From assembly GCF_014648515.1 (NCBI RefSeq), contig NZ_BMRG01000018.1:1-64000 (forward strand): 64,000 nt of DNA. Direction: 5' to 3'. The stretch is from Saccharothrix coeruleofusca (GTDB lineage: Bacteria; Actinomycetota; Actinomycetes; Mycobacteriales; Pseudonocardiaceae). Below the pieces are notes generated by a model. That model made no database searches, was not told where the DNA came from, and worked only from the letters and a program-made list of their open reading frames with translations. A program made the translations under genes and the position numbers. Positions 32,592-40,539 of the stretch are shown here, piece by piece. Position 1 is the first letter of the stretch, and each line of letters opens with the position of its first letter.

Positions 32592-33122
32592 TCAGGGGGT
32601 GAAGTCCCAGCGGGTGGCCCCGTACGGCTCGGCGGTGGCCACGCCGAACGCGGTGCGCAGCGCCAGGCGGTACAGGTGCCAGGGCGGTGGCCCCGCGCTG
32701 GGCGCGCTGTACGGGGCGGTGAGCGCACCGCCTTCCACCACGGCGGGCCAGCCGTCCGCGCGGTAGACGGCCGCCACGCGCTCCACCTCGGCGGCGTCGG
32801 CGACCCGCTGGGCCTCGCCCTCCAGCACCAGGTCGATGCCGGGCAGGCGCACCGACACGGTGCACGCCGGGTTCACCGCCAGGTTGCGCGACTTGCGGGT
32901 GCCCGGCCCGCTGGTGAAGTACAGCGCGCCTGCCACCCACGCGGCTCCGACGCCGGCCGAGTGCGGTCGCCCGTCGGGGCGCACGGTCCCGAGGAAGAAG
33001 GTGAGGCCGACCTCGGGCGTGCCGTTGACGAGGAGGTCGTGCGCACGGCTCCAGGGCAGCTCCGCGCACCCGTACCCGTCCAGGTTGCGGGTCGCGGCTG
33101 GTTCGATCGTGGTGTCAGTCAT
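32592..33122 (-). CDS. pyridoxamine 5'-phosphate oxidase-family protein
   Basis: This 176-aa split-barrel flavin-binding protein has FFLGTVRPDGRPHSAGVGAAWVAGALYFTSGPGTRKSRNL as the nucleotide-binding core (about 45-85) and a conserved aromatic C-terminus (YGATRWDF). Members use FMN or F420 to reduce or oxidise small molecules; the substrate is not predictable here. The ATG at 33122 gives MTDTTIEP; a longer frame to 33176 runs into the hairpin ahead and is rejected. It converges on the CBS gene. Confidence 0.85.
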   Translation of the reverse strand: MTDTTIEPAATRNLDGYGCAELPWSRAHDLLVNGTPEVGLTFFLGTVRPDGRPHSAGVGAAWVAGALYFTSGPGTRKSRNLAVNPACTVSVRLPGIDLVLEGEAQRVADAAEVERVAAVYRADGWPAVVEGGALTAPYSAPSAGPPPWHLYRLALRTAFGVATAEPYGATRWDFTP

Positions 33123-33174
33123 ACCCGTGCGACGAACGGGCGGGCCGCCGATCGACACCCGCGCGGGGAAATCC

Positions 33175-33216
33175 ACCTGTCGGGGGAGCGCCGATCGCAG
33201 CGCTCCCCCGACAGGT
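33175..33216 (-). terminator. perfect 17-bp hairpin behind the S1 peptidase gene
   Basis: ACCTGTCGGGGGAGCGC (33175-33191) pairs without mismatch with GCGCTCCCCCGACAGGT (33200-33216) around an 8-nt loop. It lies 40 nt past the stop of the leftward peptidase gene and ahead of the oxidase gene start. Confidence 0.75.
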
Positions 33217-33255
33217 CCGGGTCGCTCGCACCACCGGCGGGCCCGCCGGTCGCGC

Positions 33256-34260
33256 TCAGGGGGTGGTGAGCACCGTGGCGCCGACGTGGGCCGTGATGTT
33301 GGAGACCTTCTCGGCGAACACCGTCTTGCCGTCCGCGCTGCCGCCGATGACCATGCCGTTGACCACCGCCCCGGTGGCGCCGGACTGGGTGTACACCACT
33401 CCGCCCGAATCGCCCTTCGCGCCGATGACCACCTTGCTGCCGCCGACGGTCTTGCTCAGCTGCATGACGTCCGGCACGCAACCGGGGAACTCCGGCGGGC
33501 AGAACGAGGTCGCGGTCTCGTCCACGTTGATGTTGCACTTGGCCAGGGTCACCCGGCCGCTGGCGCACACCTTCGCGTTCTTGACCGGGTCGGCATCGCC
33601 GATCACGGAGCGGGCGCTCGGGCAGCACGGGTCGACGTGCAGCACGTTGGTGTAGGTCTCCGCGGTGCCCGCGTTGTCGACGGCGACCACGTCGAAGCTC
33701 GGGAAGCCCTCGATCTGCCGCACGACGCCGTAGAACTGGCTCCCGGACAGCAGCGCTTCATCGCTGTTGAAGCAGTGCGACGCGGTCACCGACCCCCTGG
33801 TGCCGTCCGGGAACCTGACCGAGAACCCGGTGGTGCAGGTGGGGATGCTGCTGAACCCGACGGCCGCGCCACCGTAGTGCGGGCTCGCGTCGTTGGTCCG
33901 GCTGCCCGAGAAGGCGGTCAGGCCGGTGCGCTCCACGACCACCACCTCGCCCAGCGCCCGCTGGAGCCGGTCCGCGGCGGCGGGATCGGCGGACGCGTCG
34001 AGCATGACCCGGACGCGGGTGCCGCCCCCGTCCGGTGAGAAGGCGTACCCGACCTTCTGCGCGCCCGCGCCCCAACTGCGGTCGAGCAGCGCCTGGTACG
34101 CGTCGCGCGCGGTTTCCGTCGCCAGGCACACCGTGCTCTTGGCGGTGGTGACGCAGGTTCGCGGCGTGGTCCGCTGCTCCCCGCTCGCCGCGCTCGGCGA
34201 AGCGGGTAACAGCACGACCAGGCAGGCCGCGGTGGCGGCGGACAGCGTCTTCTTGACCAT
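33256..34260 (-). CDS. secreted S1 (trypsin-fold) serine peptidase
   Basis: This 334-aa exported protein has a signal peptide (about 1-26, SPSAASG) and a propeptide-like part (about 27-110). The chymotrypsin-fold domain has the catalytic His in VTASHCF near 162, a probable Asp in FDVVAVD near 188 and the Ser in GAKGDSGGVV near 283. It is rich in Cys, giving several disulphides (CTTG, CCPS, CPPEFPGC), unusual for the simple streptogrisin type. It would be secreted as a zymogen and cut proteins outside the cell. Start at ATG 34260, with GGGGGAG 12-18 nt upstream; a TTG codon lies just before. Confidence 0.85.
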   Translation of the reverse strand: MVKKTLSAATAACLVVLLPASPSAASGEQRTTPRTCVTTAKSTVCLATETARDAYQALLDRSWGAGAQKVGYAFSPDGGGTRVRVMLDASADPAAADRLQRALGEVVVVERTGLTAFSGSRTNDASPHYGGAAVGFSSIPTCTTGFSVRFPDGTRGSVTASHCFNSDEALLSGSQFYGVVRQIEGFPSFDVVAVDNAGTAETYTNVLHVDPCCPSARSVIGDADPVKNAKVCASGRVTLAKCNINVDETATSFCPPEFPGCVPDVMQLSKTVGGSKVVIGAKGDSGGVVYTQSGATGAVVNGMVIGGSADGKTVFAEKVSNITAHVGATVLTTP

Positions 34261-34354
34261 CAACGGATGTCACTCCCCCTGCAAAAGCGCTGAATCCCCA
34301 TGAGCGGCACGAACCGCTCCCCGCGCACAGGGTGCTCGACGCCAGGGTGGCGGA

Positions 34355-34399
34355 GAAGGGCGGGCCGGGCGGCCAGAAGTGCGGTCCGGCCCGCCCTTC
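34355..34399 (-). terminator. hairpin after the response regulator/lipoprotein operon
   Basis: GAAGGGCGGGCCGG (34355-34368) pairs with CCGGCCCGCCCTTC (34386-34399) around a 17-nt loop, about 55 nt past the lipoprotein stop codon. Confidence 0.65.
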
Positions 34400-34453
34400 C
34401 GGGCAACCCGCGCCGCGCGTCCGGCCCAGTGCCGTCCGAAGTGGACGGTGGGG

Positions 34454-34663
34454 TCAGGTCGAGGGTGTGACGGCTGTCGTCGTGGGCGGGGACGAGTCCG
34501 CCGAGGAGGAGGTGGCCGAGGACGTCGGGTCGGGCCGCTGGGTGACCGTCGGGGTGGTGGCGGGCCCGTCCGAGGAGGTCACCAGCGGCACCGGGTGCTC
34601 CTGGGTGGTCACCCCGCACGCCCCGGTCAGCAGGCAGGACAGCAGCAGGACGAGCCGCTTCAC
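34454..34663 (-). CDS. small Thr/Ser-rich lipoprotein
   Basis: This 69-aa protein has a lipoprotein signal peptide (MKRLVLLLSCLLTGAC, lipobox LTGAC). A short Ser/Thr/Pro-rich tail of low complexity follows. It starts at GTG, overlapping the response regulator stop by 4 nt, so it is translationally coupled to it. The arrangement of a regulator with a small lipoprotein recalls CseA-CseB in Streptomyces, where the lipoprotein damps envelope-stress signalling. That parallel is an inference; there is no sequence similarity to judge. Confidence 0.75.
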   Translation of the reverse strand: MKRLVLLLSCLLTGACGVTTQEHPVPLVTSSDGPATTPTVTQRPDPTSSATSSSADSSPPTTTAVTPST

Positions 34664-35343
34664 CGGTCCACCCCGATCCGGTAGCCCGCGCCGCGCACGG
34701 TGACCACCAGCACCGGGTCGTCGGGGTTGGGCTCGACCTTGCGGCGCAGCCTGCGGACGTGCACGTCCAGCAGCCGCGTGTCACCGAAGTAGTCGTAGCC
34801 CCAGACCCGCTGGAGCAGCTGCTCGCGGGTCACGATGCGGCCCGCCGCGGCGGCCAGCTCGACCAGCAGCCGGAACTCGGTCCGGGTCAGGTGCACCTCC
34901 TGGCCCGCCCGGTGCACCGTCCCCACGTCGCGGTGGATCTCCAGGTCGCCGACCCGCAGCACCTCGCCCTGGTGCCCGGTGCCGCGGCGGCGCAGCAGCG
35001 CCCGGATGCGGGCGGCCAGTTCGCCCGCCACCAGCGGTTTGGAGACGTAGTCGTCCGCGCCTGCCTCCAACCCGGCGATCACGTCCGGGGTGTCGGCGCG
35101 CGCGGTGACGATGATGATCGGCAGGTCGCCGCGCGCCCGCAGGGTGCGGCAGACCTCCAGGCCGTCCACGCCGGGCAGCGTCAGGTCCAGCAGCACCACG
35201 TCGAAGCCGTCGCCCGCCAGCACCCGCAGGGCCTGCTCCCCGGACACCGCGCCGGTGACCCGGAAGCCCTCGTCCTCCAGCGCCAGGCCGAGCGCCTGCC
35301 TGATGTTCTCGTCGTCCTCGACGAGCAGTACGGAGTGGTCCAT
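34660..35343 (-). CDS. OmpR/PhoB-family response regulator
   Basis: This 227-aa regulator has a receiver domain (EDDE near 10, phospho-Asp in VVLLDLTLPG near 53, Lys in VSKPL near 104) and a winged-helix effector domain (LTRTEFRLLVELAAAAGRIVTREQLLQRVWG, ending RRLRRKVEPNPDDPVLVVTVRGAGYRIG). A tandem 11-bp repeat lies 60-85 nt before its ATG and also ahead of the histidine kinase gene at 36-37.4 kb. The kinase, an SRPBCC gene, this regulator and the lipoprotein therefore appear to be one regulatory unit. Start at ATG 35343. Confidence 0.93.
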   Translation of the reverse strand: MDHSVLLVEDDENIRQALGLALEDEGFRVTGAVSGEQALRVLAGDGFDVVLLDLTLPGVDGLEVCRTLRARGDLPIIIVTARADTPDVIAGLEAGADDYVSKPLVAGELAARIRALLRRRGTGHQGEVLRVGDLEIHRDVGTVHRAGQEVHLTRTEFRLLVELAAAAGRIVTREQLLQRVWGYDYFGDTRLLDVHVRRLRRKVEPNPDDPVLVVTVRGAGYRIGVDR

Positions 35344-35404
35344 GTCCGCCCGATCTTCGCCGACCCGGCGCACCGCCTTCCACCGCCGCGCCACCGGTCG
35401 CCGC

Positions 35405-35426
35405 GATCGCAAGGTGATCGCAAGGT
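35405..35426 (-). promoter_or_regulatory. tandem 11-bp repeat (candidate response-regulator site) before the regulator gene
   Basis: GATCGCAAGGT occurs twice head to tail at 35405-35415 and 35416-35426; on the coding strand this reads ACCTTGCGATC twice. An 11-bp period is typical of PhoB/OmpR-family operators. The same tandem stands at 37500-37521. Confidence 0.65.
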
Positions 35427-35505
35427 TGGCGGGCGGGCACGGGGTTCGCGGTGCTCGTTCGGGTCGGCTACCCGCCCGCGGCGGCGCCAACCCGGTCGTC
35501 CCCGA

Positions 35506-35934
35506 TCAGCGGGCCGCGGCGGCCTGGAACTGCCGGGGCGGGGTGCAGGGGTGCTCGACCGCGACGACCTCGGCGAGCGCGTGCAGTGCCTGGTCGAGCC
35601 AGCTGTCCACGCGCGGGTCGGCGATTCCGCTCGCGCCGACCACGTCCGCGGTGACCGCGCTGCGGTGTGGGCCGATCCGCAGCACCTGAACGCGGCCGCG
35701 GTAGCTGGGGGTGGCGTCGCTGCCCCACACCACCCGGAGGTTCTCCCAGTCGATCGCGATGTGCCGCTCGACCGCGCCGTGCGGCAGCCACAGCCGCACC
35801 AGGTTCGGCCCGTAGCGCTCCACCTCCAGCCCGCGGGGCAGCCAGGCGGACAGGTTCTCCAGGTCGGTGATGATCTCGAAGAGGTTCTCGGCGTCGGCGG
35901 GCATGGAGAGGCTGCGGGTCAAGGTGTTCCTCAC
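35506..35934 (-). CDS. SRPBCC (polyketide cyclase-like) family protein
   Basis: This 142-aa START/Bet v1-fold protein has MPADAENLFEIITDLENLSAWLPRGL at the start of the fold and an amphipathic C-terminal helix (VDSWLDQALHALAEVVA). Members bind small hydrophobic ligands; the sequence gives no catalytic clue. The GTG at 35934 is chosen because the upstream in-frame part (to 35982) contains a GC-rich hairpin-like stretch. It lies between the histidine kinase gene (101 nt upstream) and its presumed response regulator, same strand, so it may share their signal. Confidence 0.75.
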   Translation of the reverse strand: MRNTLTRSLSMPADAENLFEIITDLENLSAWLPRGLEVERYGPNLVRLWLPHGAVERHIAIDWENLRVVWGSDATPSYRGRVQVLRIGPHRSAVTADVVGASGIADPRVDSWLDQALHALAEVVAVEHPCTPPRQFQAAAAR

Positions 35935-36035
35935 GGTCGGGGATGTCGCCCCCCATCCTGGGGGAGGAGCCCGTCCTTCCACCTGACAACTGCCTGACGA
36001 TCACCCCACCGGGGTCAACGCGGTGTTGCGGCAGG

Positions 36036-37400
36036 TCACCGAGGTGTTTCGGGCAGCTCGACGAAGAACCGCGCGCCCCCGCCGGGGCGCGGCTCCACGC
36101 CGGTCGTGCCGCCGTGGCGCTGCACGTGCTGGGCGACCAGGGCCAGGCCGAGCCCGCTGCCGGTGTCGGCGCCGCGGCTGCCCGCCCGCGCCCCCCGGTC
36201 GAACCGCTGGAAGACGCGCTCGCGCAGCTCGGGGGGCACGCCGGGCCCCGCGTCGTCGACCTCCAGCCGCACCCGGCCGTCCCGGCGCAGCACGCCCACC
36301 CGGATCGCGCCGCCCGCGTGCCGGTCGGCGTTGTCCAGCAGGTTGCTGACCACCCGGTCCAACCTGCGGCGGTCGCCGAGCACCCACGCCGGTTCCGCCT
36401 CCAGCGGCGTCGTGGAGCCCGGCCGGGCCGCGAGCACGTTGCGCACCAGTTCCGCCAGGTCGATCGGCTCCGCCTCGGACCCGTCCGCCCGCTGGTCGGC
36501 GCGGGAGATCTCCAGCAGGTCCACCACCATCCGGGCGAACCGGTCGACCTCGCCGGTCAGCAGGTCCAGCGCCTTGCCCGCGGCGCCGGGCAGGTCGGCG
36601 CGGCGGCGGCGCAGCACCTGGACGGCGTTGACCATGGTGGTCAGCGGGGAGCGCAGCTCGTGGCTGACGTCGCCCGCGAACCGGGCGTCGCGCAGCACCC
36701 GCCGCTCCAGCGCCTCGGCGGTGGCGTTGAACGTGGTGGCCAGGTGGGTCAGGTCGGGGTCGGTCTGCGGAGGCAGCCGCGCGCTCAGGTCACCTCCCGC
36801 CACCCGCGAGGCGGCGCGGGTGAACTCGGTCAGCGGACGCAGCGCGCGACGGCCGGTCCAGACCCCCAACCCCACCCCGAGCAGGCCGCTGACCAGCACG
36901 CCCAGCACCATCACCGCGCTGAGGAAGCGGAACGTCCGGTCCAGCTGCACCAGGGGCACCAGTTCCACGTAGGCGCCCTCGGCGGCGGTGATCGGCAGGG
37001 TGACCGCGAGCACCGGCACGCCCTCCACGCGCAGCCGCTGCTTGGCCGCGGTGCCCTCGCGGCCGAGCGCCACCAGGGACCGGGGCAGCACGCCGGGGTC
37101 GACCTGGCGTCCGCTGGTGAGCACCCCGCCGGGGCGGAACAGCAGCACGGTCGAATCCGGCCCGGTGGTCAGACCGGTCAGCAGTTCCTCCAGGCCCTGC
37201 GCGCCCTGGCGCAGCGACTGGTCCACCAGCCGCGCGTTGACCTCGGCCTGCCTGGCGCCCGCCTGCTCGCGCTGGCGCAGCAGGTAGTCGGTGGCCAGCG
37301 TCCAGGTCGCGAACGACAGCGCGCTGGTGATCAGCAGCGATCCGGCGCCCAGCGCCAGCGCCACTCGCCGCCGCAACGACAGCCTGGGCACGGCTGTCAC
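36036..37400 (-). CDS. EnvZ/OmpR-type sensor histidine kinase
   Basis: This 454-aa kinase has a first membrane helix (about 11-35) and a roughly 130-residue extracytoplasmic sensor. A second helix (about 168-190), HAMP (RRALRPLTEFTRAASRV), HisKA with FAGDVSHELRSPLTTMVNAV near 256 and HATPase with N box LLDNADRHA, DAGPGVP and GSGLGLALV follow. It would phosphorylate the OmpR-type regulator at 34.7-35.3 kb; they are separated only by the SRPBCC gene and share a promoter repeat. Start chosen at GTG 37400; the frame is open to 37583, but the upstream part contains the repeat and lacks coding bias. Confidence 0.88.
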   Translation of the reverse strand: MTAVPRLSLRRRVALALGAGSLLITSALSFATWTLATDYLLRQREQAGARQAEVNARLVDQSLRQGAQGLEELLTGLTTGPDSTVLLFRPGGVLTSGRQVDPGVLPRSLVALGREGTAAKQRLRVEGVPVLAVTLPITAAEGAYVELVPLVQLDRTFRFLSAVMVLGVLVSGLLGVGLGVWTGRRALRPLTEFTRAASRVAGGDLSARLPPQTDPDLTHLATTFNATAEALERRVLRDARFAGDVSHELRSPLTTMVNAVQVLRRRRADLPGAAGKALDLLTGEVDRFARMVVDLLEISRADQRADGSEAEPIDLAELVRNVLAARPGSTTPLEAEPAWVLGDRRRLDRVVSNLLDNADRHAGGAIRVGVLRRDGRVRLEVDDAGPGVPPELRERVFQRFDRGARAGSRGADTGSGLGLALVAQHVQRHGGTTGVEPRPGGGARFFVELPETPR

Positions 37401-37499
37401 CGCGGGACGCCGCACCCGCGCGGGCCGGGGCGCGTCGAAGACCTCATGGTCTGCCCTCCGTCCCGTGCGGGCGTCGCGCTCCGGTCGGCCGAGCACGGC

Positions 37500-37521
37500 G
37501 ATCGCAAGGTGATTGCAAGGT
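37500..37521 (-). promoter_or_regulatory. tandem 11-bp repeat before the histidine kinase gene
   Basis: GATCGCAAGGT (37500-37510) followed by GATTGCAAGGT (37511-37521), 100 nt before the kinase start. It is identical to the site before the response regulator except for one base, suggesting autoregulation of both units by the same regulator. Confidence 0.65.
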
Positions 37522-37618
37522 CGTCGTCGGTGAATCCGGACCAGAGTATCCGTCGGTATCCGACATGATGAGCGACCGACCACCGCCCGAGCGCCGCCGA
37601 GAGAGCAGACCCCTTGCC

Positions 37619-37828
37619 GTGACCGCCATCCCCAGCAGCACCCCCGGCGTCGCCCCCGGCGACCGGGACCTGTCCGATCTCGTCCTCATCTGCGACGGTT
37701 GCGGCCGGACCTTCCGCCACGACGAGCGGGGGTGGGACCTGCTGTGGTCGTCCGCGCAGGGGGCGGGGTGGAGGGGACGGGACAGGGCCGTGGGACCGCA
37801 CTTCTGCTCGTGGTGTGGCGCGGCGTGA
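37619..37828 (+). CDS. small zinc-ribbon protein
   Basis: This 69-aa protein has two Cys pairs, CDGCG and CSWCG, about 35 residues apart, with an acidic/tryptophan-rich stretch between them (RGWDLLWSSAQ). That is a treble-clef or zinc-ribbon pattern. GTG 37619 is preferred because the codons before it (to ATG 37565) have poor GC3 bias; the longer form would be 87 aa. It is divergent from the histidine kinase and ends before a bidirectional hairpin. The function is unknown. Confidence 0.6.
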   Translation: MTAIPSSTPGVAPGDRDLSDLVLICDGCGRTFRHDERGWDLLWSSAQGAGWRGRDRAVGPHFCSWCGAA

Positions 37829-37839
37829 CGGCGGGCTGG

Positions 37840-37868
37840 GGCGCCGCACGTCGGACACGTGCGGCGCC
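37840..37868. terminator. bidirectional hairpin between zinc-ribbon and DUF1540 genes
   Basis: GGCGCCGCACGT (37840-37851) pairs perfectly with ACGTGCGGCGCC (37857-37868) around a 5-nt loop, between two convergent stop codons. Confidence 0.7.
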
Positions 37869-37877
37869 CGGCCCCGC

Positions 37878-38186
37878 TCAGCCCCGCGAGACGGGGGTGT
37901 AGGTCAGGCAGTTGGCGGCGTGGCCACCGCTGCCCGGTCCGACGCGGACCCCGGACGCGGTGCACTCCAGGTCGGAGTTGTACTGGCAGTCCGTGCGCGA
38001 GCAGGCGCCCACCTGGGCGATCACCTTCGTCAGGCCGCCCTTGGTGGACAGCGGGACGAACGTGCCGCAGTCGGCTGCGCCGTCGGTGCCGTTCACGGTG
38101 ATCGCGAACGCGTGGCACCCGTCGTGGTTGTACGAGCAGCCGGTGACGGTGCACTCGTGGACGGCAGGCATTTCAGTTGTGGTCAT
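37878..38186 (-). CDS. tandem DUF1540 cysteine-rich protein
   Basis: This 102-aa protein has two copies of the DUF1540 pattern: C-T-V-T-G-C-S-Y-N-H-D-G-C-H-A near 12 and C-S-R-T-D-C-Q-Y-N-S-D-L-E-C near 62. Each has further Cys (ADCGTF, ANCLTY), so each half has four Cys and probably binds a metal such as zinc or iron. The ATG at 38186 follows GAGGAGCG. An iron-box-like palindrome lies 77 nt upstream over a GATAAT -10-like element, so expression may respond to iron. The biochemical role of the family is unknown. Confidence 0.9.
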   Translation of the reverse strand: MTTTEMPAVHECTVTGCSYNHDGCHAFAITVNGTDGAADCGTFVPLSTKGGLTKVIAQVGACSRTDCQYNSDLECTASGVRVGPGSGGHAANCLTYTPVSRG

Positions 38187-38262
38187 GACCGCTCCTCTGG
38201 ACAGCGGGCTCCGTCAATCGGAACGGTGCCACCGGCGATTCGGGCCCGCAACCGGAGAGAAT

Positions 38263-38281
38263 TTAGGGGAGCCTAACCTAT
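38263..38281 (-). promoter_or_regulatory. DtxR/IdeR-type iron box candidate
   Basis: TTAGGGGAGCCTAACCTAT matches the actinobacterial iron-box consensus TTAGGTTAGGCTAACCTAA at 15 of 19 positions. It lies immediately downstream of GATAAT on the minus strand, ahead of the DUF1540 gene, a position that would allow repression by an iron-loaded regulator. Confidence 0.55.
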
Positions 38282-38626
38282 TATCTTTTGCGGATTGCGT
38301 CTTCCCAGTTCAGAGGCCGCACGCAGGGGTGATGGGTAAAACCGCACATCGCTCGGAGAGGTGTTCCGCGACCCATAAGGGGGACCATTGAAAGTGGTGC
38401 CTCCGGCGTTGTCGGACCGAAATCGATCGCTTGCCCGCGAAGTGCCGCGCACGGCCGGGAACGGGGTGCGCGGCGGTCGTCGCCCGGCGAGCGCCAGGGA
38501 ACGCGGCCGGGCCTGTCGCCCGCTTGGGTCGTCGAGCGGACCCGGCGGGCCGCCGCCGAGAAGGCCAGGCAGGACCTGCGGGCCGGGCAGCCGCGCGAGT
38601 GGCTGGTCGACCGGCTCGCAGGCCGG

Positions 38627-38848
38627 GTGCTGGCCGCGCTGGACCTGGCAGTGCCCCCGACGGCGCCCGCCGACCCGCACGAGGTACGCCCGGTCCGGTT
38701 GGAGGAGGAGGCCCTGAGCCGGGTGACGGCGCGGCTGCTGGGCGAGGCCAAGGACCTGCTGCGTGTCCTGCTCTTCGGCGGCGCCGAGGACGGCGTGGAC
38801 CTGGCCCGCACCGAGTGCGAGCTGCTCACCCTCAAGTCGATTCTGTAG
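38627..38848 (+). CDS. hypothetical protein, start unresolved (possibly frameshifted)
   Basis: The 73-aa frame from GTG 38627 (ending RTECELLTLKSIL) has good codon bias. The same frame stays open and coding-like for at least 100 nt upstream (WVVERTRRAAAEKARQDL) without any ATG, GTG or TTG. A different frame starting near 38388 covers that part. Either the gene uses an unusual start or a frameshift separates its 5' end, so it may be a broken gene. Family not recognised. Confidence 0.4.
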   Translation: MLAALDLAVPPTAPADPHEVRPVRLEEEALSRVTARLLGEAKDLLRVLLFGGAEDGVDLARTECELLTLKSIL

Positions 38849-38869
38849 GCCGCGACGACGGGACCCGGA

Positions 38870-40102
38870 TCACCGCGCCTCCTCACCCACGTGGGCCTCG
38901 GCGGGCCGGGCCTCGGCGGGGCGGGGCTCCGCCGTGGGCAGCACGGCGGTCACCCGGAACCCGCCGCCCGCCACCGGTCCCGCCGCCAGCGTGCCGCCCA
39001 CGACGGCCAGCCGCTCGCGCAGCCCGAGCAGGCCGTGGTCGGTCGGCAGCACGGCGCGCCCAGGCCGCAGGCCGCGGCCGTCGTCGACGACCGCCACGGT
39101 CAGCTCATCCCGGTCCCAGCACAGCCGCACCTCGGCGTCCGCGCCCGGCCCCACGTGCTTGGTCACGTTGGTCAGCGCCTCCTGCACCACCCGGTAGGCC
39201 GCCAGGTCGACGCTGGCGGCGAGCCCGCGCGGCACGCCCTCCACCCGCGTGCGGACCCGCACCCCGGCCGCCGAGGCCGCCGCCACCAGGTGCGCCACGT
39301 CGGCCAGACCCGGCTGCGGTCCGTCCGCGGTCGCCTCGGCGTCCTCGCGGTCGGGGCGCAGCGCGGTCAGCATCCGGCGCAGCTCGCCCATGGCCTGCTC
39401 GCCGGACTCCTCGATGTGGCCCAGCGCCTCCCGCACCCGTCCCTGATCGCTGTCGAGCACCCGCCGCGCGTTCGCCGCCTGCAGGACCATGACCGTCACG
39501 GAGCGGGCCACGATGTCGTGCAACTCCCTGGCGATGCGGGTGCGCTCCTCCAGCACCGCCTCCCTGGCCTCGGCCCGCCGCCGGAACGCCAGGTCGTCCG
39601 CGTGCTGCCTGCTCATCCGCACCCAGCGCCCGGCGGCCCACGCGCAGCCGTACAGCACCAGGTAGAAGGCCAGCGTGCCGTACAGCGCCGCAGCCCGGCC
39701 CTCCGCCGGGCGGGAGCCGGACTCCAGCAGCGCGGCGAGCACCGCCAGCGGACCGGTCGCCGCCAGCGCCCCGACGGCCACCGGGGTGCGGGCGCGCAGC
39801 GCCACGGTGAACAGCGCAACGCACGGCGTCGCGGTCGGCCGGAAGTCGATGCCGCTGACCGGGGCGGCCAGCGCCGCACAGGTCCAGACCACCGCGAACA
39901 CCGCGACGGGGCGCCTGCGGCGGGCGGAGAGCGCCAGCAGCCCCACCCCGGCGAAGGCCAGGGCAACGGCCGCGCTCGCGTTCGTCGCCGGGTGGCGGCT
40001 GAAGGTGGAGAACAGGAGCACGTCCAGGATCGCCGCCGACACGGCCAGCGCCACGTCGGCCGCGCTCGCGCGGGACAGCCACCAGTGCTGTCCCGTGATC
40101 AT
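38870..40102 (-). CDS. NarL-type sensor histidine kinase without adjacent response regulator
   Basis: This 410-aa kinase has five or six membrane helices in the first 165 residues and a HisKA_3 box (RIARELHDIVARSVTVMVLQ, phospho-His near 210). A HATPase domain follows (VQEALTNVTKHV, VDDGRGL, HGLLGLRERL) and an alanine/proline-rich tail ends it. It belongs to the DesK/NarX type that works with LuxR-type regulators, but no such gene is next to it. Its ATG overlaps the stop of a 112-aa gene by 4 nt, so that small protein is its direct partner in expression. The in-frame extension upstream has no coding bias. Confidence 0.88.
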   Translation of the reverse strand: MITGQHWWLSRASAADVALAVSAAILDVLLFSTFSRHPATNASAAVALAFAGVGLLALSARRRRPVAVFAVVWTCAALAAPVSGIDFRPTATPCVALFTVALRARTPVAVGALAATGPLAVLAALLESGSRPAEGRAAALYGTLAFYLVLYGCAWAAGRWVRMSRQHADDLAFRRRAEAREAVLEERTRIARELHDIVARSVTVMVLQAANARRVLDSDQGRVREALGHIEESGEQAMGELRRMLTALRPDREDAEATADGPQPGLADVAHLVAAASAAGVRVRTRVEGVPRGLAASVDLAAYRVVQEALTNVTKHVGPGADAEVRLCWDRDELTVAVVDDGRGLRPGRAVLPTDHGLLGLRERLAVVGGTLAAGPVAGGGFRVTAVLPTAEPRPAEARPAEAHVGEEAR

Positions 40103-40437
40103 GACCCGTTCTTCTCGCGGACCGGGGTGGACTCGCCCACGGCGGGCTGGACGCCGGACAGCGCCACCGGGCGCTGGAACACCGGTTCGCGCTGCTCCCG
40201 CTCGACCGCTGCCACCTGCCGTGGCGACTCCGGCGGGATCGCCTCGCACGCGCCCGCCGGCACCGCACCCTTCAACGCGCAGCCGGCGCGCTCGGCCCGC
40301 AGTCGCTCGCCCCCGGTCGGCGGTAGCGGAAGCACGAGCGGGTCGACGCCTCCGGTGGCCAGGTGCTCCTCCACTGGTCTCCCGTCGAAACCCGCGCTTT
40401 GCGCGGACACCACCAGTCGCACATCGGAACCGGACAT
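40099..40437 (-). CDS. hypothetical protein coupled to the orphan kinase
   Basis: This 112-aa soluble protein starts at an ATG directly behind GGGGAGGAAAG, a very strong ribosome-binding site, and overlaps the kinase gene by ATGA. It has Pro- and Glu-rich segments (VDPLVLPLPP, AIPPESPRQ) and two Cys in the middle (AGCALKGAVPAGAC); no signal peptide or known domain. It could be a cytoplasmic partner or modulator of the kinase. The family is unknown to me. Confidence 0.65.
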   Translation of the reverse strand: MSGSDVRLVVSAQSAGFDGRPVEEHLATGGVDPLVLPLPPTGGERLRAERAGCALKGAVPAGACEAIPPESPRQVAAVEREQREPVFQRPVALSGVQPAVGESTPVREKNGS

Positions 40438-40539
40438 TCTTTCCTCCCCGTTCTCGCGTCAATCGCTTTGTTCGCACGCCCCGAGAACAATGGGACCGCC
40501 TTGTCCCTGCACGTATCGTCCACCCGGTGTCGGACCTTG

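Noticed and set aside
34454-35343. Identification as the CseA/CseB pair of the sigma-E system
   Set aside because: Only the layout (regulator plus small lipoprotein) agrees. There is no sigE gene nearby and the kinase is separated by another gene, so only a parallel is claimed.
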